From contig NZ_CP096147.1 in the NCBI RefSeq assembly GCF_026016445.1, positions 2,516,501-2,580,500 of the forward strand: a stretch of 64,000 nt of DNA. The letters run 5' to 3'. This DNA is from Cognatishimia activa. GTDB lineage: Bacteria; Pseudomonadota; Alphaproteobacteria; Rhodobacterales; Rhodobacteraceae. Below the pieces are notes generated by a model that did not search any database, was not told the origin of the DNA, and saw only the letters and a list, made by a program, of their open reading frames with translations. Position numbers and translations under genes: made by a program. Position 1 is the first letter of the stretch. Every line of letters starts with the position of its first letter. Shown one piece after another: positions 52,604 to 62,876 of this stretch.

Positions 52604-52986
52604 GATTTCTTGCGCTTCTTCTTTTGATCTCCGCCTGTGAACGCGATGAAAGCCTGACCGCTTACGGAGCGGCTGGTACCTGGGACTTGCAGGAAATCAA
52701 CGGGCAACCATTTGACGCCCCCGCATCCATCGTCTTTGCAGAGGATGGTCAGGTGAAAGGCGAAGCCCCCTGTAATTCCTACAGCACCTATCAGTCAGCG
52801 CCCTACCCTTGGATAGAGCTTGGTCCAATTTTATCGACCAAACGCGCGTGCGCAGATTTATCCGCGGAACAGGACTACTTTGCAGCGCTGGGAAAGATGT
52901 CACTGGCGGAAGTGTCTGGCGAATTGCTGATTCTGAGCAATGATGAAGATGAGAGTCTTCTGTTCAGGAAGCAGCACGACGGCTAA
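52600..52986 (+). CDS. META-domain lipoprotein (HslJ-like)
   Basis: 128-residue protein with a short signal peptide and lipobox (LLLISAC, Cys13), so a lipid-anchored envelope protein. The body resembles a META/HslJ domain: [13 protein letters not shown] at the start, [11 protein letters not shown], then [19 protein letters not shown], matching the GCNxxxGxY and T.MAC..P..E.xF pattern. It overlaps tetR by 4 bases, so it is co-expressed with the regulator, and its end overlaps the convergent recO by 23 bases. Confidence 0.82.
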   Translation: MRFLALLLLISACERDESLTAYGAAGTWDLQEINGQPFDAPASIVFAEDGQVKGEAPCNSYSTYQSAPYPWIELGPILSTKRACADLSAEQDYFAALGKMSLAEVSGELLILSNDEDESLLFRKQHDG

Positions 52987-53692
52987 GCGCATCCAGAAAA
53001 CGAGCGCGTGCATCGGGGAGCGGCTTGTTCCCTAGGTTGGGCGCAAGCTTGTTCTCCAGAAAATACCCAGTGGTTTTTAAAGCAGATAATATCGCCAAGT
53101 CATCATCTGATCCTTGACCCAACAGGATTTCCGGAAGCGGCAACATTCGATCAATCCACTCGCCAGCCCCCTCGATGGTGACGGCCCTGCCAGATTTCGG
53201 GGATATATGGGTCAGCGCTTTTGTACGTCCGGTCACAGCGCAGCTGGTCAGATCAAGACCATACCCAAGCTCATCCAACAATGCGAGTTCCCACTGTAGG
53301 TAGGCCAGAGGCCAAATCTCATCCTGACCCAATAAATCCAGAAGCGGTTCCGTCTTTTCGTACAGCGCCAGATGCGCCTCACGTTCTGGCAGTGAAAACG
53401 ACAACAAGGCCGTGACCGCATTTAGTCCAGCTAGTGAGAAGCGATCTCCGAGAGCGAGAGCCCGACTTCGAATAGGCTCAACCGTGAAAGAACCGATATG
53501 TTCTGAGAGGCGTGCTTTCCACTGTACCTCAACCTGACCGCCGGCCTGTAAGATCGGGGTCATTTTTCGGCTGGTCCCCCCGCGCACAACACCTGCGTGA
53601 CGACCTCGTGAAGGCGTGAAAACCTCTAGGATCACAGAGTTTTCTCCGTGTTTCCGGGTTGAAAGAATTATGCCTTGGTCACGCCATTCCAT
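52964..53692 (-). CDS. recO: DNA repair protein RecO
   Basis: 242-residue mediator that helps load RecA through the RecFOR pathway. N-terminal OB fold begins [26 protein letters not shown], with [14 protein letters not shown]; the C-terminal helical part holds [25 protein letters not shown], where family members often carry zinc cysteines but here only one Cys remains in that stretch. It heads the same-strand order era-DUF1491-recO. Confidence 0.93.
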   Translation of the reverse strand: MEWRDQGIILSTRKHGENSVILEVFTPSRGRHAGVVRGGTSRKMTPILQAGGQVEVQWKARLSEHIGSFTVEPIRSRALALGDRFSLAGLNAVTALLSFSLPEREAHLALYEKTEPLLDLLGQDEIWPLAYLQWELALLDELGYGLDLTSCAVTGRTKALTHISPKSGRAVTIEGAGEWIDRMLPLPEILLGQGSDDDLAILSALKTTGYFLENKLAPNLGNKPLPDARARFLDALSRRAAS

Positions 53693-53757
53693 GAACGCAC
53701 CCTATGGGGGATTAGGCCGTTGCTGCAATTGAGTATTTTTGGAAAGAAAACAGAGGC

Positions 53758-54090
53758 TCAGTCTTTAAGGCCCGGCTCGTCGAGCAAATGACGACCTTGG
53801 CGATCTTCGACTTCAATAACCCAGAGGTCGGGATCAAAACCGCGCTGCTTGGACAGAGCGGCATCCACATCCGTTTCGTTGCCTTCAGACAATACGACCC
53901 AAGTGCGTTCTCCGCTCATCAAGTCAAAGGACCGCTGATAGGCCACGGCCAGCCCATTGAGCGTATTGAGCTTAATAAGAACAGCTCCGGCCGTATTGTC
54001 ACCGTGTGCAACAACGAAAGCTGGGATTTCATAAAGGCGCAGGCGTGTCAGATAGGCCTGCACCCAGAATTCTGCCGTCAGGCGGGTCAT
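53758..54090 (-). CDS. DUF1491 family protein
   Basis: 110-residue protein of alphaproteobacterial family DUF1491, recognised by AEFWVQAYLTRLRLYEIPAFVVAHGD near the start and the VVLSEGNETDVDAALSKQRGFDPDLWVIEVEDRQGRHLLDEPG ending region. It overlaps era by 4 bases, and this pairing is conserved in the Rhodobacteraceae as far as I recall. Function unknown; coupling to Era hints at a ribosome-related role. Confidence 0.88.
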   Translation of the reverse strand: MTRLTAEFWVQAYLTRLRLYEIPAFVVAHGDNTAGAVLIKLNTLNGLAVAYQRSFDLMSGERTWVVLSEGNETDVDAALSKQRGFDPDLWVIEVEDRQGRHLLDEPGLKD

Positions 54091-54992
54091 GTGTTGCCGT
54101 CTTTGAAATCGAGGCCCATTTCCGAATAGCGCTCGGATTCCTCAAGCCAGTTCGGACGCACTTTGACCTGCAAGAACAGGTGGACCTTACGGCCCAGAAA
54201 CTCAGTTAGCTCTTCGCGAGCAGCTTTAGAGACAGCCTTGATAGTTTCGCCCTTTTTGCCCAGCACGATGCCTTTGTGGCCGTCCCGCATGACATAGATC
54301 ATCTGATCCACACGGGCAGAACCGTCTTTGCGTTCTTCCCATTTTTCGGTTTCAACAGTCAGCTGGTAAGGCAGTTCCTGATGCAAACGAAGAGTCAGCT
54401 TCTCGCGGGTCATTTCCGCGGCGATCATGCGCATTGGAAGATCAGCGATTTGGTCTTCTGGATAGAGCCACGGGCCTTCAGGCAATTCCGCCGCGAGCCA
54501 GGCCCGCAGGTCTTCTGCTCCATGTCCCTTTTCAGCAGAGATCATGAACGTTTCGATAAAGTTATAGCGGCCATTCAGATCCTGAGCGAGGCCAAGCAGC
54601 TTTTCGGACTTCACCATGTCGATCTTGTTGATCGCCAGCGCCACTTTGCGGCCCTCTCCGATCTCTTCGAGGCCTTCCAGAATGCGTTCCACGCCTTCGG
54701 TGATGCCACGATGGGCTTCTACCATCAGCACGATCACATCCGCATCCGCAGCGCCACCCCAGGCGGCAGCAACCATCGCGCGGTCGAGACGACGGCGTGG
54801 GCGGAACAGACCCGGCGTATCCACAAAGACGATTTGGCTATCGCCTTCGATTGCCACGCCACGAATGCGCGCGCGTGTGGTTTGAACCTTATGGGTCACG
54901 ATGGATACCTTGGCACCAACCATGCGGTTCGTGAGCGTTGATTTACCTGCGTTTGGCTCTCCGATGAGGGCCACAAATCCTGCGCGTGTCAT
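54087..54992 (-). CDS. era: GTPase Era
   Basis: Essential GTPase that binds the 3' end of 16S rRNA and assists 30S maturation; 301 residues. G1 GEPNAGKST at 11-19, G3 DTPG, G4 NKID, and a C-terminal KH domain with [15 protein letters not shown]. It overlaps rnc by 4 bases, the classical rnc-era coupling. Confidence 0.97.
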   Translation of the reverse strand: MTRAGFVALIGEPNAGKSTLTNRMVGAKVSIVTHKVQTTRARIRGVAIEGDSQIVFVDTPGLFRPRRRLDRAMVAAAWGGAADADVIVLMVEAHRGITEGVERILEGLEEIGEGRKVALAINKIDMVKSEKLLGLAQDLNGRYNFIETFMISAEKGHGAEDLRAWLAAELPEGPWLYPEDQIADLPMRMIAAEMTREKLTLRLHQELPYQLTVETEKWEERKDGSARVDQMIYVMRDGHKGIVLGKKGETIKAVSKAAREELTEFLGRKVHLFLQVKVRPNWLEESERYSEMGLDFKDGNT

Positions 54993-55672
54993 GCGCTCTC
55001 CAATCTTGTCAGCAGCGCCTTGGCGGCGGCTTGTTCGGCCTGGCGCTTTGACCCGGCAGTGGCTTCTTCTGTCTCGCCGTTATCAAGCACCGCCTTGATG
55101 GTGAAGACTGGCGCATGGTCTGGGCCCGCGCGTTTCACCAGTTCATATTTCGGTGGCGACAGACGACGTGCCTGTGCCCATTCCTGCAGCGAGGTCTTTG
55201 CATCGCGCGCATCAGCCTCCACCTTGGTCACCCTGTCACACCAAAGGCGCACGATAAGGGCTTTGGCCGCATCAAAACCAGCGTCTTTATAAACCGCGGC
55301 AATGACAGCCTCCATTGCGTCGCCAAGCAGGGCTTGTTTACGGCGGCCGCCAGACAGCATTTCAGAACGGCCAAGTTTCAAAGCCGCTCCTAAGTCAATC
55401 TCACGCGCAACATCAGCACAGGTTTCTTTACGCACAAGCGCATTAAACCGGGGGGCCAGTTGGCCTTCGCTTGCAGCGGTATCTGCTTCAAGAATGGCCT
55501 CAGCCATCACCAGCCCCAGTACGCGGTCGCCCAGGAACTCAAGACGTTGGTTGTCTTGTCGTGTCGGCGAAGACATGGAGGAGTGCGTGACGGCCCGCAC
55601 CAAAAGTTCGGGGGCATCAAAGCGATGCCCCAGTCGTTCTTCCAGTGCTTTCAATTCGTTAGATAGTTTCAC
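54989..55672 (-). CDS. rnc: Ribonuclease III
   Basis: Double-strand-specific RNase that processes rRNA and mRNA; 227 residues. The catalytic signature [17 protein letters not shown] is in the N-terminal endonuclease domain, with the second acidic cluster [13 protein letters not shown]; a dsRNA-binding domain fills about residues 155-225. Overlaps lepB by 4 bases. Confidence 0.97.
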   Translation of the reverse strand: MKLSNELKALEERLGHRFDAPELLVRAVTHSSMSSPTRQDNQRLEFLGDRVLGLVMAEAILEADTAASEGQLAPRFNALVRKETCADVAREIDLGAALKLGRSEMLSGGRRKQALLGDAMEAVIAAVYKDAGFDAAKALIVRLWCDRVTKVEADARDAKTSLQEWAQARRLSPPKYELVKRAGPDHAPVFTIKAVLDNGETEEATAGSKRQAEQAAAKALLTRLESA

Positions 55673-56496
55673 TCAATCGCCTTGAAAAATCTATCTCCGC
55701 GCCAGGTCCAGAATGCAAACATAGACCGGCCAGCGGAGGAGAACATCACTCGATCAGCCCGGCCGATCAGGTTCTCAAATGGAACGAAGCCAACACCGCC
55801 ACGGCTTTGTGTGACGCGGCTATCGGTGGAGTTGTCGCGGTTGTCACCCACGAAAAAGAAGTGACCCGTTGGAACTGTGAAGACCCCAGTGTTGTCGACA
55901 TAAGAGTTTTCGATGTTCAAAATCGAATGGCTGACGCCACCAGGAAGGGTCTCAATCAAACGAGTCTTATCGCACTGACCACCGTGACCAACCGCACCGT
56001 TTTCGCAACGCGGCAGACCGCCTTGCGGTCCCTGTGGCTCCATGGTTTCAGAGAATGTTCCACCGTGCTCCAGTTTGACCGCTTCGTCATTGATATGAAG
56101 CACGCCATTTTTCATCTGAACACGGTCACCAGGAAGGCCGACAACCCGTTTGATGAAGTCGGACCCAGTCACTGGGTGGCGGAACACAACGACGTCGCCA
56201 CGCTCAGGCTCAGAACCAAACAGGCGTGTGTTGTCACCGTCAAACACAGAACAGAGTTTCTTTGCGTCGATGCCAACTGCAGGGATCGATGGGCAAGAGG
56301 CGTAGGAATAGCCATAGGCCAGCTTGTTCACAAACAGGAAATCGCCGATCAGCAGCGTGTCTTTCATCGAGCCCGATGGGATCCAGAAAGGCTGAAACAA
56401 AAGCGAGCGGAACAGCCCGGCAATCAGCAGCGCGTATACAACGGTTTTGACGGTTTCAACAAAACCGTTGGATTTCGTGGTGGCGTCCGATGCCAT
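55669..56496 (-). CDS. lepB: Signal peptidase I
   Basis: Membrane-bound protease that cleaves signal peptides on the periplasmic side; 275 residues. One N-terminal membrane anchor (about 16-34), the Ser/Lys dyad at Ser43 (PSGSM) and Lys116 ([11 protein letters not shown]), and the late [11 protein letters not shown] box. The ATG at 56496 has GGAGAGG upstream; a longer in-frame reading would overlap acpS and is not conserved-looking. Confidence 0.96.
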   Translation of the reverse strand: MASDATTKSNGFVETVKTVVYALLIAGLFRSLLFQPFWIPSGSMKDTLLIGDFLFVNKLAYGYSYASCPSIPAVGIDAKKLCSVFDGDNTRLFGSEPERGDVVVFRHPVTGSDFIKRVVGLPGDRVQMKNGVLHINDEAVKLEHGGTFSETMEPQGPQGGLPRCENGAVGHGGQCDKTRLIETLPGGVSHSILNIENSYVDNTGVFTVPTGHFFFVGDNRDNSTDSRVTQSRGGVGFVPFENLIGRADRVMFSSAGRSMFAFWTWRGDRFFKAIE

Positions 56497-56548
56497 ATTG
56501 CCTCTCCGAATTGGGTCCGGGGATACATGCGTTTCACGAGGGCCGAAG

Positions 56549-56971
56549 TCAACCCGAAGCACCTTGCACGGCGCTAATCGGCAAGGCTTCAATCACGACA
56601 AACGCCTGCGCCCAAGGGTGATCGTCGGTCAGGGTGACGTGAATGGTCGCCTCATGCCCCTCTGGGGTCATTTCCTCGAGCCGTTCCTTAGCCCAACCGG
56701 TGACCTGCATAACCGGTTGCCCTGTGCGCAGATTGGTCACATGCATGTCTTTCCAGGAAATGCCCATCGCAAGCCCTGTGCCCAATGCCTTTGAGCAGGC
56801 CTCTTTTGCGGCCCAGCGTTTTGCATAGGTTCCTGCAATGTCTTTGCGCCGCTCAGCCTTTCGCTGTTCGACCTCGGTAAAGACCCGGTTTTTAAACCTT
56901 TCTCCGAAGCGATCCAAAGTACCCTGGATTCGTTCTATGTTCGCCAAGTCGGTTCCAATACCGAGGATCAT
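56549..56971 (-). CDS. acpS: Holo-[acyl-carrier-protein] synthase
   Basis: Transfers 4'-phosphopantetheine from CoA to acyl carrier protein; 140 residues. Metal-binding Asp8 in [12 protein letters not shown] and the second conserved block [15 protein letters not shown] with Glu. Its start overlaps the upstream secreted-protein gene by 4 bases. The order acpS-lepB-rnc-era is typical for alphaproteobacteria, though pdxJ is separated here by two extra genes. Confidence 0.96.
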   Translation of the reverse strand: MILGIGTDLANIERIQGTLDRFGERFKNRVFTEVEQRKAERRKDIAGTYAKRWAAKEACSKALGTGLAMGISWKDMHVTNLRTGQPVMQVTGWAKERLEEMTPEGHEATIHVTLTDDHPWAQAFVVIEALPISAVQGASG

Positions 56972-57408
56972 TCTAGAAAGGCCTCAATCAGTCCTGTGGA
57001 TTGGTTCAGACTGAAGAGAAGGTCGCCTGAGATAAAATCGCCCAATTCACCATCGTAGTATTGCACCTGTACGCCAAACATCAGGCCGATCGCTGGATCA
57101 TAATCGGCAGCGAGCTCTTCAAACCCGATCCCTGAGAAGCCCGCACCACCAGATAGGCCGATAGTCTGACATTGCCGCCCACCCAGTTCATCAAATGGCG
57201 GCGACAACACTAACAAATGGAACGACCCTGCTGCTGGTTCGATGGTGTCCAAAAGCGCGATCCTGACATCGCCATTTGCATAGGTCCGTGAAAACTCCTC
57301 CCACGGCTCATAAATGGCATCAGCGCGTGCCTGCCAGTCACAATCAACGATCTCCTGAGCCATCGAAGGGGTGGCAAGAAACAGAGAGACTAAAATGCTT
57401 CGGATCAC
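56968..57408 (-). CDS. Hypothetical exported protein
   Basis: 146-residue protein with a cleavable signal peptide ([18 protein letters not shown]). The mature part is acidic with two cysteines (DCDW and GRQCQT) that could form a disulfide. I recognise no family. It overlaps acpS by 4 bases and lies 2 bases downstream of the LysE gene, so it was inserted into, and is co-transcribed with, the pdxJ-acpS-lepB block. Confidence 0.75.
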   Translation of the reverse strand: MIRSILVSLFLATPSMAQEIVDCDWQARADAIYEPWEEFSRTYANGDVRIALLDTIEPAAGSFHLLVLSPPFDELGGRQCQTIGLSGGAGFSGIGFEELAADYDPAIGLMFGVQVQYYDGELGDFISGDLLFSLNQSTGLIEAFLE

Positions 57409-57410
57409 GG

Positions 57411-58034
57411 TTACACCTCCAAACGCGTGGTGAGTATTTTTAAACTCGCCGCACCAAAAAGGGCGGCGAACACTGCATCAAACCAACGTTTTGCGGACAC
57501 ATAACCGCGTACCACTGCCGGGTGCGAGAACAGCAGACCATAGCCGACAAACACGATTACTGAAGTTCCGATGAGCATTGAAAAAAGCTGCCAGATCATG
57601 GCCGAGCTTGCCCCCACTGGCAGCGCAATCGCATAAATCGCGCCCCAAGCCAAAATCGCTTTTGGATTAGTAATGTGAATAAGAAATCCTTTTGCAAAAA
57701 GGCTTTCATTTGATTGCGGTTCAATTGTGAGCGGTTTGGGCCTTACAGCGCTACGCATTGACTTGATGGCGAGATAGAACAGATAGGCGGCACCCGCGTA
57801 GCGGATGATCTCGAACATCCAAGCATTGGCTAACATCAAAGCGCTCATGCCCAGTGCTGCGGCAATGCCCCAACTGGCTGAACCGGCAACAACACCGACT
57901 GCAACGGATACGCCTGCTGCACGGCCAGACGCCATCGCTGTCCCGGAAATGGCTAAGGTCGCTGGGCCAGGGCTCCCGCCCGCAATCGCCCAACCCAATA
58001 CAATCAACCAAATTTCAGGGAGAAGCATGTTCAA
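57411..58034 (-). CDS. LysE-family amino acid/metabolite exporter
   Basis: 207-residue inner-membrane protein with six hydrophobic segments. The LysE/RhtB motif GGSPGPATLAISGTAMASGR is near the N-terminus and FLIHITNPKAILAWGA in the middle. It lies 9 bases after pdxJ. The substrate is not predictable. A second LysE-type gene starts at 63555. Confidence 0.9.
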   Translation of the reverse strand: MNMLLPEIWLIVLGWAIAGGSPGPATLAISGTAMASGRAAGVSVAVGVVAGSASWGIAAALGMSALMLANAWMFEIIRYAGAAYLFYLAIKSMRSAVRPKPLTIEPQSNESLFAKGFLIHITNPKAILAWGAIYAIALPVGASSAMIWQLFSMLIGTSVIVFVGYGLLFSHPAVVRGYVSAKRWFDAVFAALFGAASLKILTTRLEV

Positions 58035-58043
58035 CCTATCTCC

Positions 58044-58781
58044 TTAGTCGCTGCGAGCATCATCCATCAGGTGCCGCATTTCTTTGATGGCAGATTCCAG
58101 TCCAACAAAAAGCGATTCACCCATGAGGAAATGGCCAATATTGAGTTCCATCACTTCCGGCAATGCGGCAATGGGCTGAACAGTATCATAGGTCAGCCCA
58201 TGACCGGCATGAACTTCCAATCCGAGAGAATGCGCGAACTGCGCCATCTCAGTCAATCGCGCCAATTCTTCATCACGTTCTGCAAATTTGCCTTCTGCAT
58301 GAAAGTCACAGTAAGCGCCCGTGTGGAGTTCGATCACAGGGGCACCAATCCGATGTGCCGCTTCGATCTGTTTTTGATCTGCCCCGATAAAAATTGAAAC
58401 GCGACATCCTGCGTCTCGCAAGGGCGCAATAAAATGCGCCAATCGATTTTCCTCGCGCGCGACCTCCAAGCCACCTTCAGTGGTTTTCTCTTCGCGCTTC
58501 TCTGGCACGATGCAAACCGCGTGTGGTTTGTGACGCAGGGCAATCGCCTGCATCTCATCGGTCGCAGCCATTTCAAAGTTCAGCGGCGTTTTCAAAGCTG
58601 CCATCAACCCATCGATGTCATTATCCATGATGTGACGGCGATCTTCGCGCAGGTGCGCGGTAATTCCATCGGCCCCCGCAGATTCAGCAAGCAATGCAGC
58701 ACGTACGGGATCAGGGTAGGCACCACCCCGCGCATTCCTGACAGTTGCCACATGGTCAATATTCACACCCAGACGCAGCAT
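58044..58781 (-). CDS. pdxJ: Pyridoxine 5'-phosphate synthase
   Basis: Condenses 1-deoxyxylulose 5-phosphate with 3-amino-2-oxopropyl phosphate to give pyridoxine 5'-phosphate. 245 residues, TIM barrel. Signature blocks [35 protein letters not shown], and [11 protein letters not shown]; the end has [15 protein letters not shown]. Confidence 0.97.
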   Translation of the reverse strand: MLRLGVNIDHVATVRNARGGAYPDPVRAALLAESAGADGITAHLREDRRHIMDNDIDGLMAALKTPLNFEMAATDEMQAIALRHKPHAVCIVPEKREEKTTEGGLEVAREENRLAHFIAPLRDAGCRVSIFIGADQKQIEAAHRIGAPVIELHTGAYCDFHAEGKFAERDEELARLTEMAQFAHSLGLEVHAGHGLTYDTVQPIAALPEVMELNIGHFLMGESLFVGLESAIKEMRHLMDDARSD

Positions 58782-58857
58782 AATTAGTCTCCAGAAGTCA
58801 TTCTTAGGCCGACCCTAGGAGGTTCGACCTTAAGAGGAAACCGCTTTTTGCCCACCT

Positions 58858-59538
58858 TTAACTTTCAGGCTCCTGCGTATTTGAGGAATGTTCAGAAACC
58901 TGCGCGCTCGCCTGCTGCGCCTTGGCTTTCAACGCCTCAAATTTGGCCTGAATTTTCTTAGCACGGCGCTTTTGATAAGCGCGTATGACAGGCACGGTCA
59001 GGTAGTAGGCCACCGTTGCCGCAACCATGCCAGGCAAGATGCCGCCAATCAGATAGGGATAAAATACCTCTACCCAAAATACCGAAAGCCCATGCCAGTC
59101 CATTTCCACATCGGTGAAAATGGCCCAGAAGTTATGAAGCAGATCATAGCCGGCATCGGTGAACTTTCGGATCAGACTACGCTCTTCACCGGCTTCGAAT
59201 TCGGTGCCCAACAAGAAGTGACCCGTTTTCAACGAGATAACCCCAATTGGCAGGTAGGTCAGTGGGTTTCCAAAAAAAGTACCCAGCAGCGCGGCCAACA
59301 AATTGCCTTGGACGAAACGCGCCACGATCGCGGCAATGATAAAGTGCAGACCATAAAATGGGGAAAACGTCGTAAAGACCCCAGCCCAAATGCCTCGCCC
59401 GATCCGTTCGGGCGATCCTGGCAAGCGATGTACGCGATGCCGCACATATCTAAAGGCACGAGACCAACCACCTCTGGGCCAGAGGAAATCCAGCGTAGCC
59501 TGCAGGATTGTTCGTCTGTCCCGGCGTTTAAAGACCAC
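58858..59538 (-). CDS. DUF2062 membrane protein
   Basis: 226-residue protein with about three to four membrane segments. The DUF2062 core GIWAGVFTTFSPFYGLHFIIAAIVARF and LLGTFFGNPLTYLPIG is clear. A charged C-terminal tail (RRAKKIQAKFEALKAKAQQ) is probably cytoplasmic. It follows rsh by 11 bases on the same strand. No established function. Confidence 0.88.
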   Translation of the reverse strand: MVFKRRDRRTILQATLDFLWPRGGWSRAFRYVRHRVHRLPGSPERIGRGIWAGVFTTFSPFYGLHFIIAAIVARFVQGNLLAALLGTFFGNPLTYLPIGVISLKTGHFLLGTEFEAGEERSLIRKFTDAGYDLLHNFWAIFTDVEMDWHGLSVFWVEVFYPYLIGGILPGMVAATVAYYLTVPVIRAYQKRRAKKIQAKFEALKAKAQQASAQVSEHSSNTQEPES

Positions 59539-59549
59539 TAGGTCGTTCC

Positions 59550-61688
59550 TTATTGCTTGGGGGCAGGTATTGCCGCCCGGCTCGGATCACGGTGCCGCTT
59601 GATGGCTGCGACTTCACCCTCTGCCTGCAACGCAAGCATCAAAGAGTGCAGGTGCTCAATGTCGCGCAATTCGACATGTACAAGCAGCCGATAGAAATCT
59701 TGTTTGCGTTCGGTGAACTCCAGGTTGGAGATATTCGCCTTATGCGCACCAATCAATGAGCAAATCCGCCCAAGAACCCCGGCGTCATTGCTGATGGTCA
59801 ACTCGATGGAGCAGTCGTGGATTGGCCTGTGTTTACCAACCTGCCAATGGAGGTCGAGCCAGCGTTCGGGCTGATCTTCGAAATGCGTCAGGTTCTCGCA
59901 ATCAATGGCATGAACCACCACGCCTTTACCCCGCTGAGTGATGCCGATGATGCGCTCACCCGGCAGCGGCTCACAACACGGTGCACGCTGAAAACTCTGG
60001 TCGCTCGCCAAACCGATCACGGCGCGATCTTCTGACACTTCATCTTTGTCGTCAGTGGTCAATTCAGGGAAAACTGATTGAACCACGTCAGAAGCCGTCA
60101 GTTCGGCGCTGCCAAGTCGTGCCAAAACCGTATCGCGATCATCCAAACGAAGCTGCTTGGCAGCCATATCAAGAATGCGATCGGTAGGTTTTTTCCCCAC
60201 ATGCTCAAAAGCCGCACGCGCCAATTCGTATCCGAGTTTCACAAAGCGCTCGTGATCCAATTCGCGCAAAGCCCTGCGAATTGCAGATTTGGCTTTGCCC
60301 GTCGTGGCGATCTCGAGCCAAGTCGCCTGCGGCATCTGACCATTGGCGGTTATGATCTCTACCGATTGCCCGTTTTTGATCCGCGTCCAAAGTGGCACGC
60401 GCATATGGTCTACCTTTGCACCCACACAGGCGTTACCGATCCGGGTGTGAATGGCATATGCGAAATCGATAGGGGTCGCTCCGCGCGGCAGTTTGACCAC
60501 ATCACCTTTCGGAGTGAAGCAGAACACTTGGTCCTGATACATCTCCAGCTTCACCGCCTCGAGAAAATCCTCATGATCCTCTTCAATGTCAAATTGCTCA
60601 GTCAGCGAGCGAATCCACCGTGCCGGATCAACGGCAAATGGGTTTTCCCCTCGTACACCGTCGCGATACGACCAGTGCGCCGCAACGCCGGTTTCGGCCA
60701 CGTCGTGCATTTGACGGGTCCGGATTTGAACCTCTACGCGGCGTCCGTCACGACCAGAAACGGTCGTATGGATTGAACGATATCCATTCGACTTCGGCTG
60801 GCTGATGTAGTCCTTGAATCGGCCCGGTACCGCGCGCCAGCGTTGATGAATGGCACCAAGAACGCGATAGCAATCGTTTTCGCTCGCGGTAACAATACGG
60901 AAACCGTAGATATCAGAAAGCCGGGAAAACCCCTGATCTTTGGTCTGCATTTTTCGCCAGATGGAATAAGGCTTTTTCGCCCGACCAAAGATCTCAGCGT
61001 CAATCTCTGCCTTTTCAAGCTCCGTCACCATGTCATCAGTGATACGTTGAATGACGTCGCCGGTTTCTTTCTGAAGCGTAATAAAACGCCGCATGATCGA
61101 GGCGCGACCATCGGGGTTCAGTACCTTAAAAGCCAAATCCTCAAGCTCTTCGCGCATCCATTGCATACCCATGCGCCCTGCAAGGGGTGCAAAGATATCC
61201 ATGGTTTCACGTGCCTTCACAATCTGCTTCTGCGGGCGCATCGCTCGGATCGTACGCATATTGTGCAGACGGTCGCCCAGCTTCACCAGGATAACACGCA
61301 AGTCTTTGGACATCGCCATAAAGAGCTTGCGGAAATTCTCTGCCTGTTTGGTCTCGGTCGAACTAAGCTGCAAGTTGGTCAGCTTGGTAACCCCATCCAC
61401 CAACATGGCGATCTCATCGCCAAATTTCTCAGCCACCTCTTTATAAGAGGCTTTGGTATCTTCGATCGTATCATGCAGAAGCGCTGTGATGATGGTGGCA
61501 TCATCAAGCTGTTGCTCGGTCAAGATCGCAGCGACTTCGATGGGGTGGGTAAAATAGGGTTCTCCCGAATGACGGTACTGACCCTCATGCATCTCGAGGC
61601 CATATTGATAGGCCTCGCGAATGAGTTTTTCGTTTGTTTTGGGGTTATAGGCTCTTACGAGTTCGACCAGATCGTCAGCCGGAATCAT
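59550..61688 (-). CDS. rsh: Bifunctional (p)ppGpp synthetase/hydrolase
   Basis: Single RelA/SpoT homologue that makes and degrades (p)ppGpp, the stringent-response signal; 712 residues. HD hydrolase domain (about 25-155; His48, His72-Asp73 in LLHDTIED), synthetase domain (about 240-350; YGFRIV and GYRSIHTTV), TGS domain (about 390-450) and a C-terminal ACT domain. Both catalytic halves appear intact. It is 26 bases downstream of rpoZ, the classical rpoZ-rsh pairing. Confidence 0.97.
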   Translation of the reverse strand: MIPADDLVELVRAYNPKTNEKLIREAYQYGLEMHEGQYRHSGEPYFTHPIEVAAILTEQQLDDATIITALLHDTIEDTKASYKEVAEKFGDEIAMLVDGVTKLTNLQLSSTETKQAENFRKLFMAMSKDLRVILVKLGDRLHNMRTIRAMRPQKQIVKARETMDIFAPLAGRMGMQWMREELEDLAFKVLNPDGRASIMRRFITLQKETGDVIQRITDDMVTELEKAEIDAEIFGRAKKPYSIWRKMQTKDQGFSRLSDIYGFRIVTASENDCYRVLGAIHQRWRAVPGRFKDYISQPKSNGYRSIHTTVSGRDGRRVEVQIRTRQMHDVAETGVAAHWSYRDGVRGENPFAVDPARWIRSLTEQFDIEEDHEDFLEAVKLEMYQDQVFCFTPKGDVVKLPRGATPIDFAYAIHTRIGNACVGAKVDHMRVPLWTRIKNGQSVEIITANGQMPQATWLEIATTGKAKSAIRRALRELDHERFVKLGYELARAAFEHVGKKPTDRILDMAAKQLRLDDRDTVLARLGSAELTASDVVQSVFPELTTDDKDEVSEDRAVIGLASDQSFQRAPCCEPLPGERIIGITQRGKGVVVHAIDCENLTHFEDQPERWLDLHWQVGKHRPIHDCSIELTISNDAGVLGRICSLIGAHKANISNLEFTERKQDFYRLLVHVELRDIEHLHSLMLALQAEGEVAAIKRHRDPSRAAIPAPKQ

Positions 61689-61714
61689 GTGGTGCCTTCT
61701 CTATCCCCGGGATC

Positions 61715-62071
61715 TTATCCCTGGCCTTGTGCTTCCATCAGCGCGCGCAGCAGCTTCTCTTCAGACATATCGTCGTCAGATGGCTTGTCGGCAGTTTCCG
61801 CACCCATCAGAAGCGCCATGCTGTCTTCTTCTGGTTCGTCCACTTCGATCTGATGCTGGTTGCTTTCGATCAGACGCTCGCGCAGCTCATCAGCTGTCTG
61901 AGTCTCGTCAGCGATCTCACGCAGGGACACGACCGGATTTTTGTCGTTATCACGATCCACCGTGATGGCCGCGCCTGCGGAAATTTCGCGCGCGCGGTGT
62001 GCAGCAAGCATCACCAGCTCAAAACGGTTCGGAACCTTGTCTACGCAATCTTCGACTGTCACGCGGGCCAT
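61715..62071 (-). CDS. rpoZ: RNA polymerase omega subunit
   Basis: 118-residue omega subunit, which helps assemble RNA polymerase. The family opening [33 protein letters not shown] is intact; the C-terminal half is acidic and variable as in alphaproteobacteria. Its promoter should lie in the 74 bases before it, after folK. Confidence 0.97.
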   Translation of the reverse strand: MARVTVEDCVDKVPNRFELVMLAAHRAREISAGAAITVDRDNDKNPVVSLREIADETQTADELRERLIESNQHQIEVDEPEEDSMALLMGAETADKPSDDDMSEEKLLRALMEAQGQG

Positions 62072-62145
62072 TCAGGGCTCTCCATTCTCGGAAGGATTAG
62101 AAACTGAGTATTTAGGCCGCTTTCAGGCCAGTTACAAGCAGATAC

Positions 62146-62715
62146 TCAAGGGTTTGGCAGCCTGACAACCTCATTTCGATCACTTTCTGGTAGCAGCGAT
62201 AGCATTTCTGCCACGCCTTGCCCCGTAACGGGGTGTTTCCACTCCGGAAGAACCTCCAACATCGGGATTAAAACGAAAGCACGGTCCTGAATGCGGGGAT
62301 GTGGGAGAATCAGCTGTTCTGGTGCGATCTCAGCCTGCTTTTCTGGCGGCAACCCACTCCACCATAAGTATAATTCAAGATTGGGAAATACGCGCCCAGC
62401 GGCATCAATTAAATCGATATCCAGGGTGCGCGGCCCCCACCTCTTCTCCCGTACCCGGCCGCATTCAGCCTCGACTTCGTGTAAAATATCAAGCAATTCG
62501 GCTGGCTTATAATCCGAATCAACAAGAGCGACCGCATTCACAAAGTCGGGGCCCGACCCCTTGGGGAAGGCCGGATTGACGTAACGTGAACTCTCCCTTA
62601 AGATGTTCACACCTTTTTTACTTAATGCCTTTAGCGCGAAAGTTAGTGTCATCGCGGGATCACCCATCGGTGAAACCGCATTTCCGCCTAAGGCTAAAAT
62701 ACTGAATTCTTTCAT
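62146..62715 (-). CDS. folK: 6-hydroxymethyl-7,8-dihydropterin pyrophosphokinase
   Basis: Folate pathway kinase, 189 residues. HPPK signature RWGPRTLDIDLI in the middle and the LPHPRIQDRAFVLIPMLEV block near the end. The N-terminus has the usual ALGGNAVSPMGDP substrate loop. It is divergent from the NYN gene across 161 bases. Confidence 0.95.
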   Translation of the reverse strand: MKEFSILALGGNAVSPMGDPAMTLTFALKALSKKGVNILRESSRYVNPAFPKGSGPDFVNAVALVDSDYKPAELLDILHEVEAECGRVREKRWGPRTLDIDLIDAAGRVFPNLELYLWWSGLPPEKQAEIAPEQLILPHPRIQDRAFVLIPMLEVLPEWKHPVTGQGVAEMLSLLPESDRNEVVRLPNP

Positions 62716-62876
62716 GTTTTCGAATCCATATACGAAAGGTTATCTGCGCATACCGTTTCTTGAAGCCCGCACCTCTTTGCGCGAAAGGATTTTTCCTTTA
62801 GCTTACTAGGCCATGCGCGCCTAGCATTTTCACACTCACGGGCATTTACGGCGCGTCTTTGCTGGAAGGACATTGA

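Noticed and set aside
55807..56577. 256-codon plus-strand open frame
   Set aside because: Antisense to lepB and acpS, no domain or start signal.
60843..61853. 336-codon plus-strand open frame
   Set aside because: Antisense to rsh and rpoZ, no recognisable domain.
62104..62135. GGCC-GCTTTCA-GGCC hairpin after folK as a terminator
   Set aside because: Only four pairs and no T-run.
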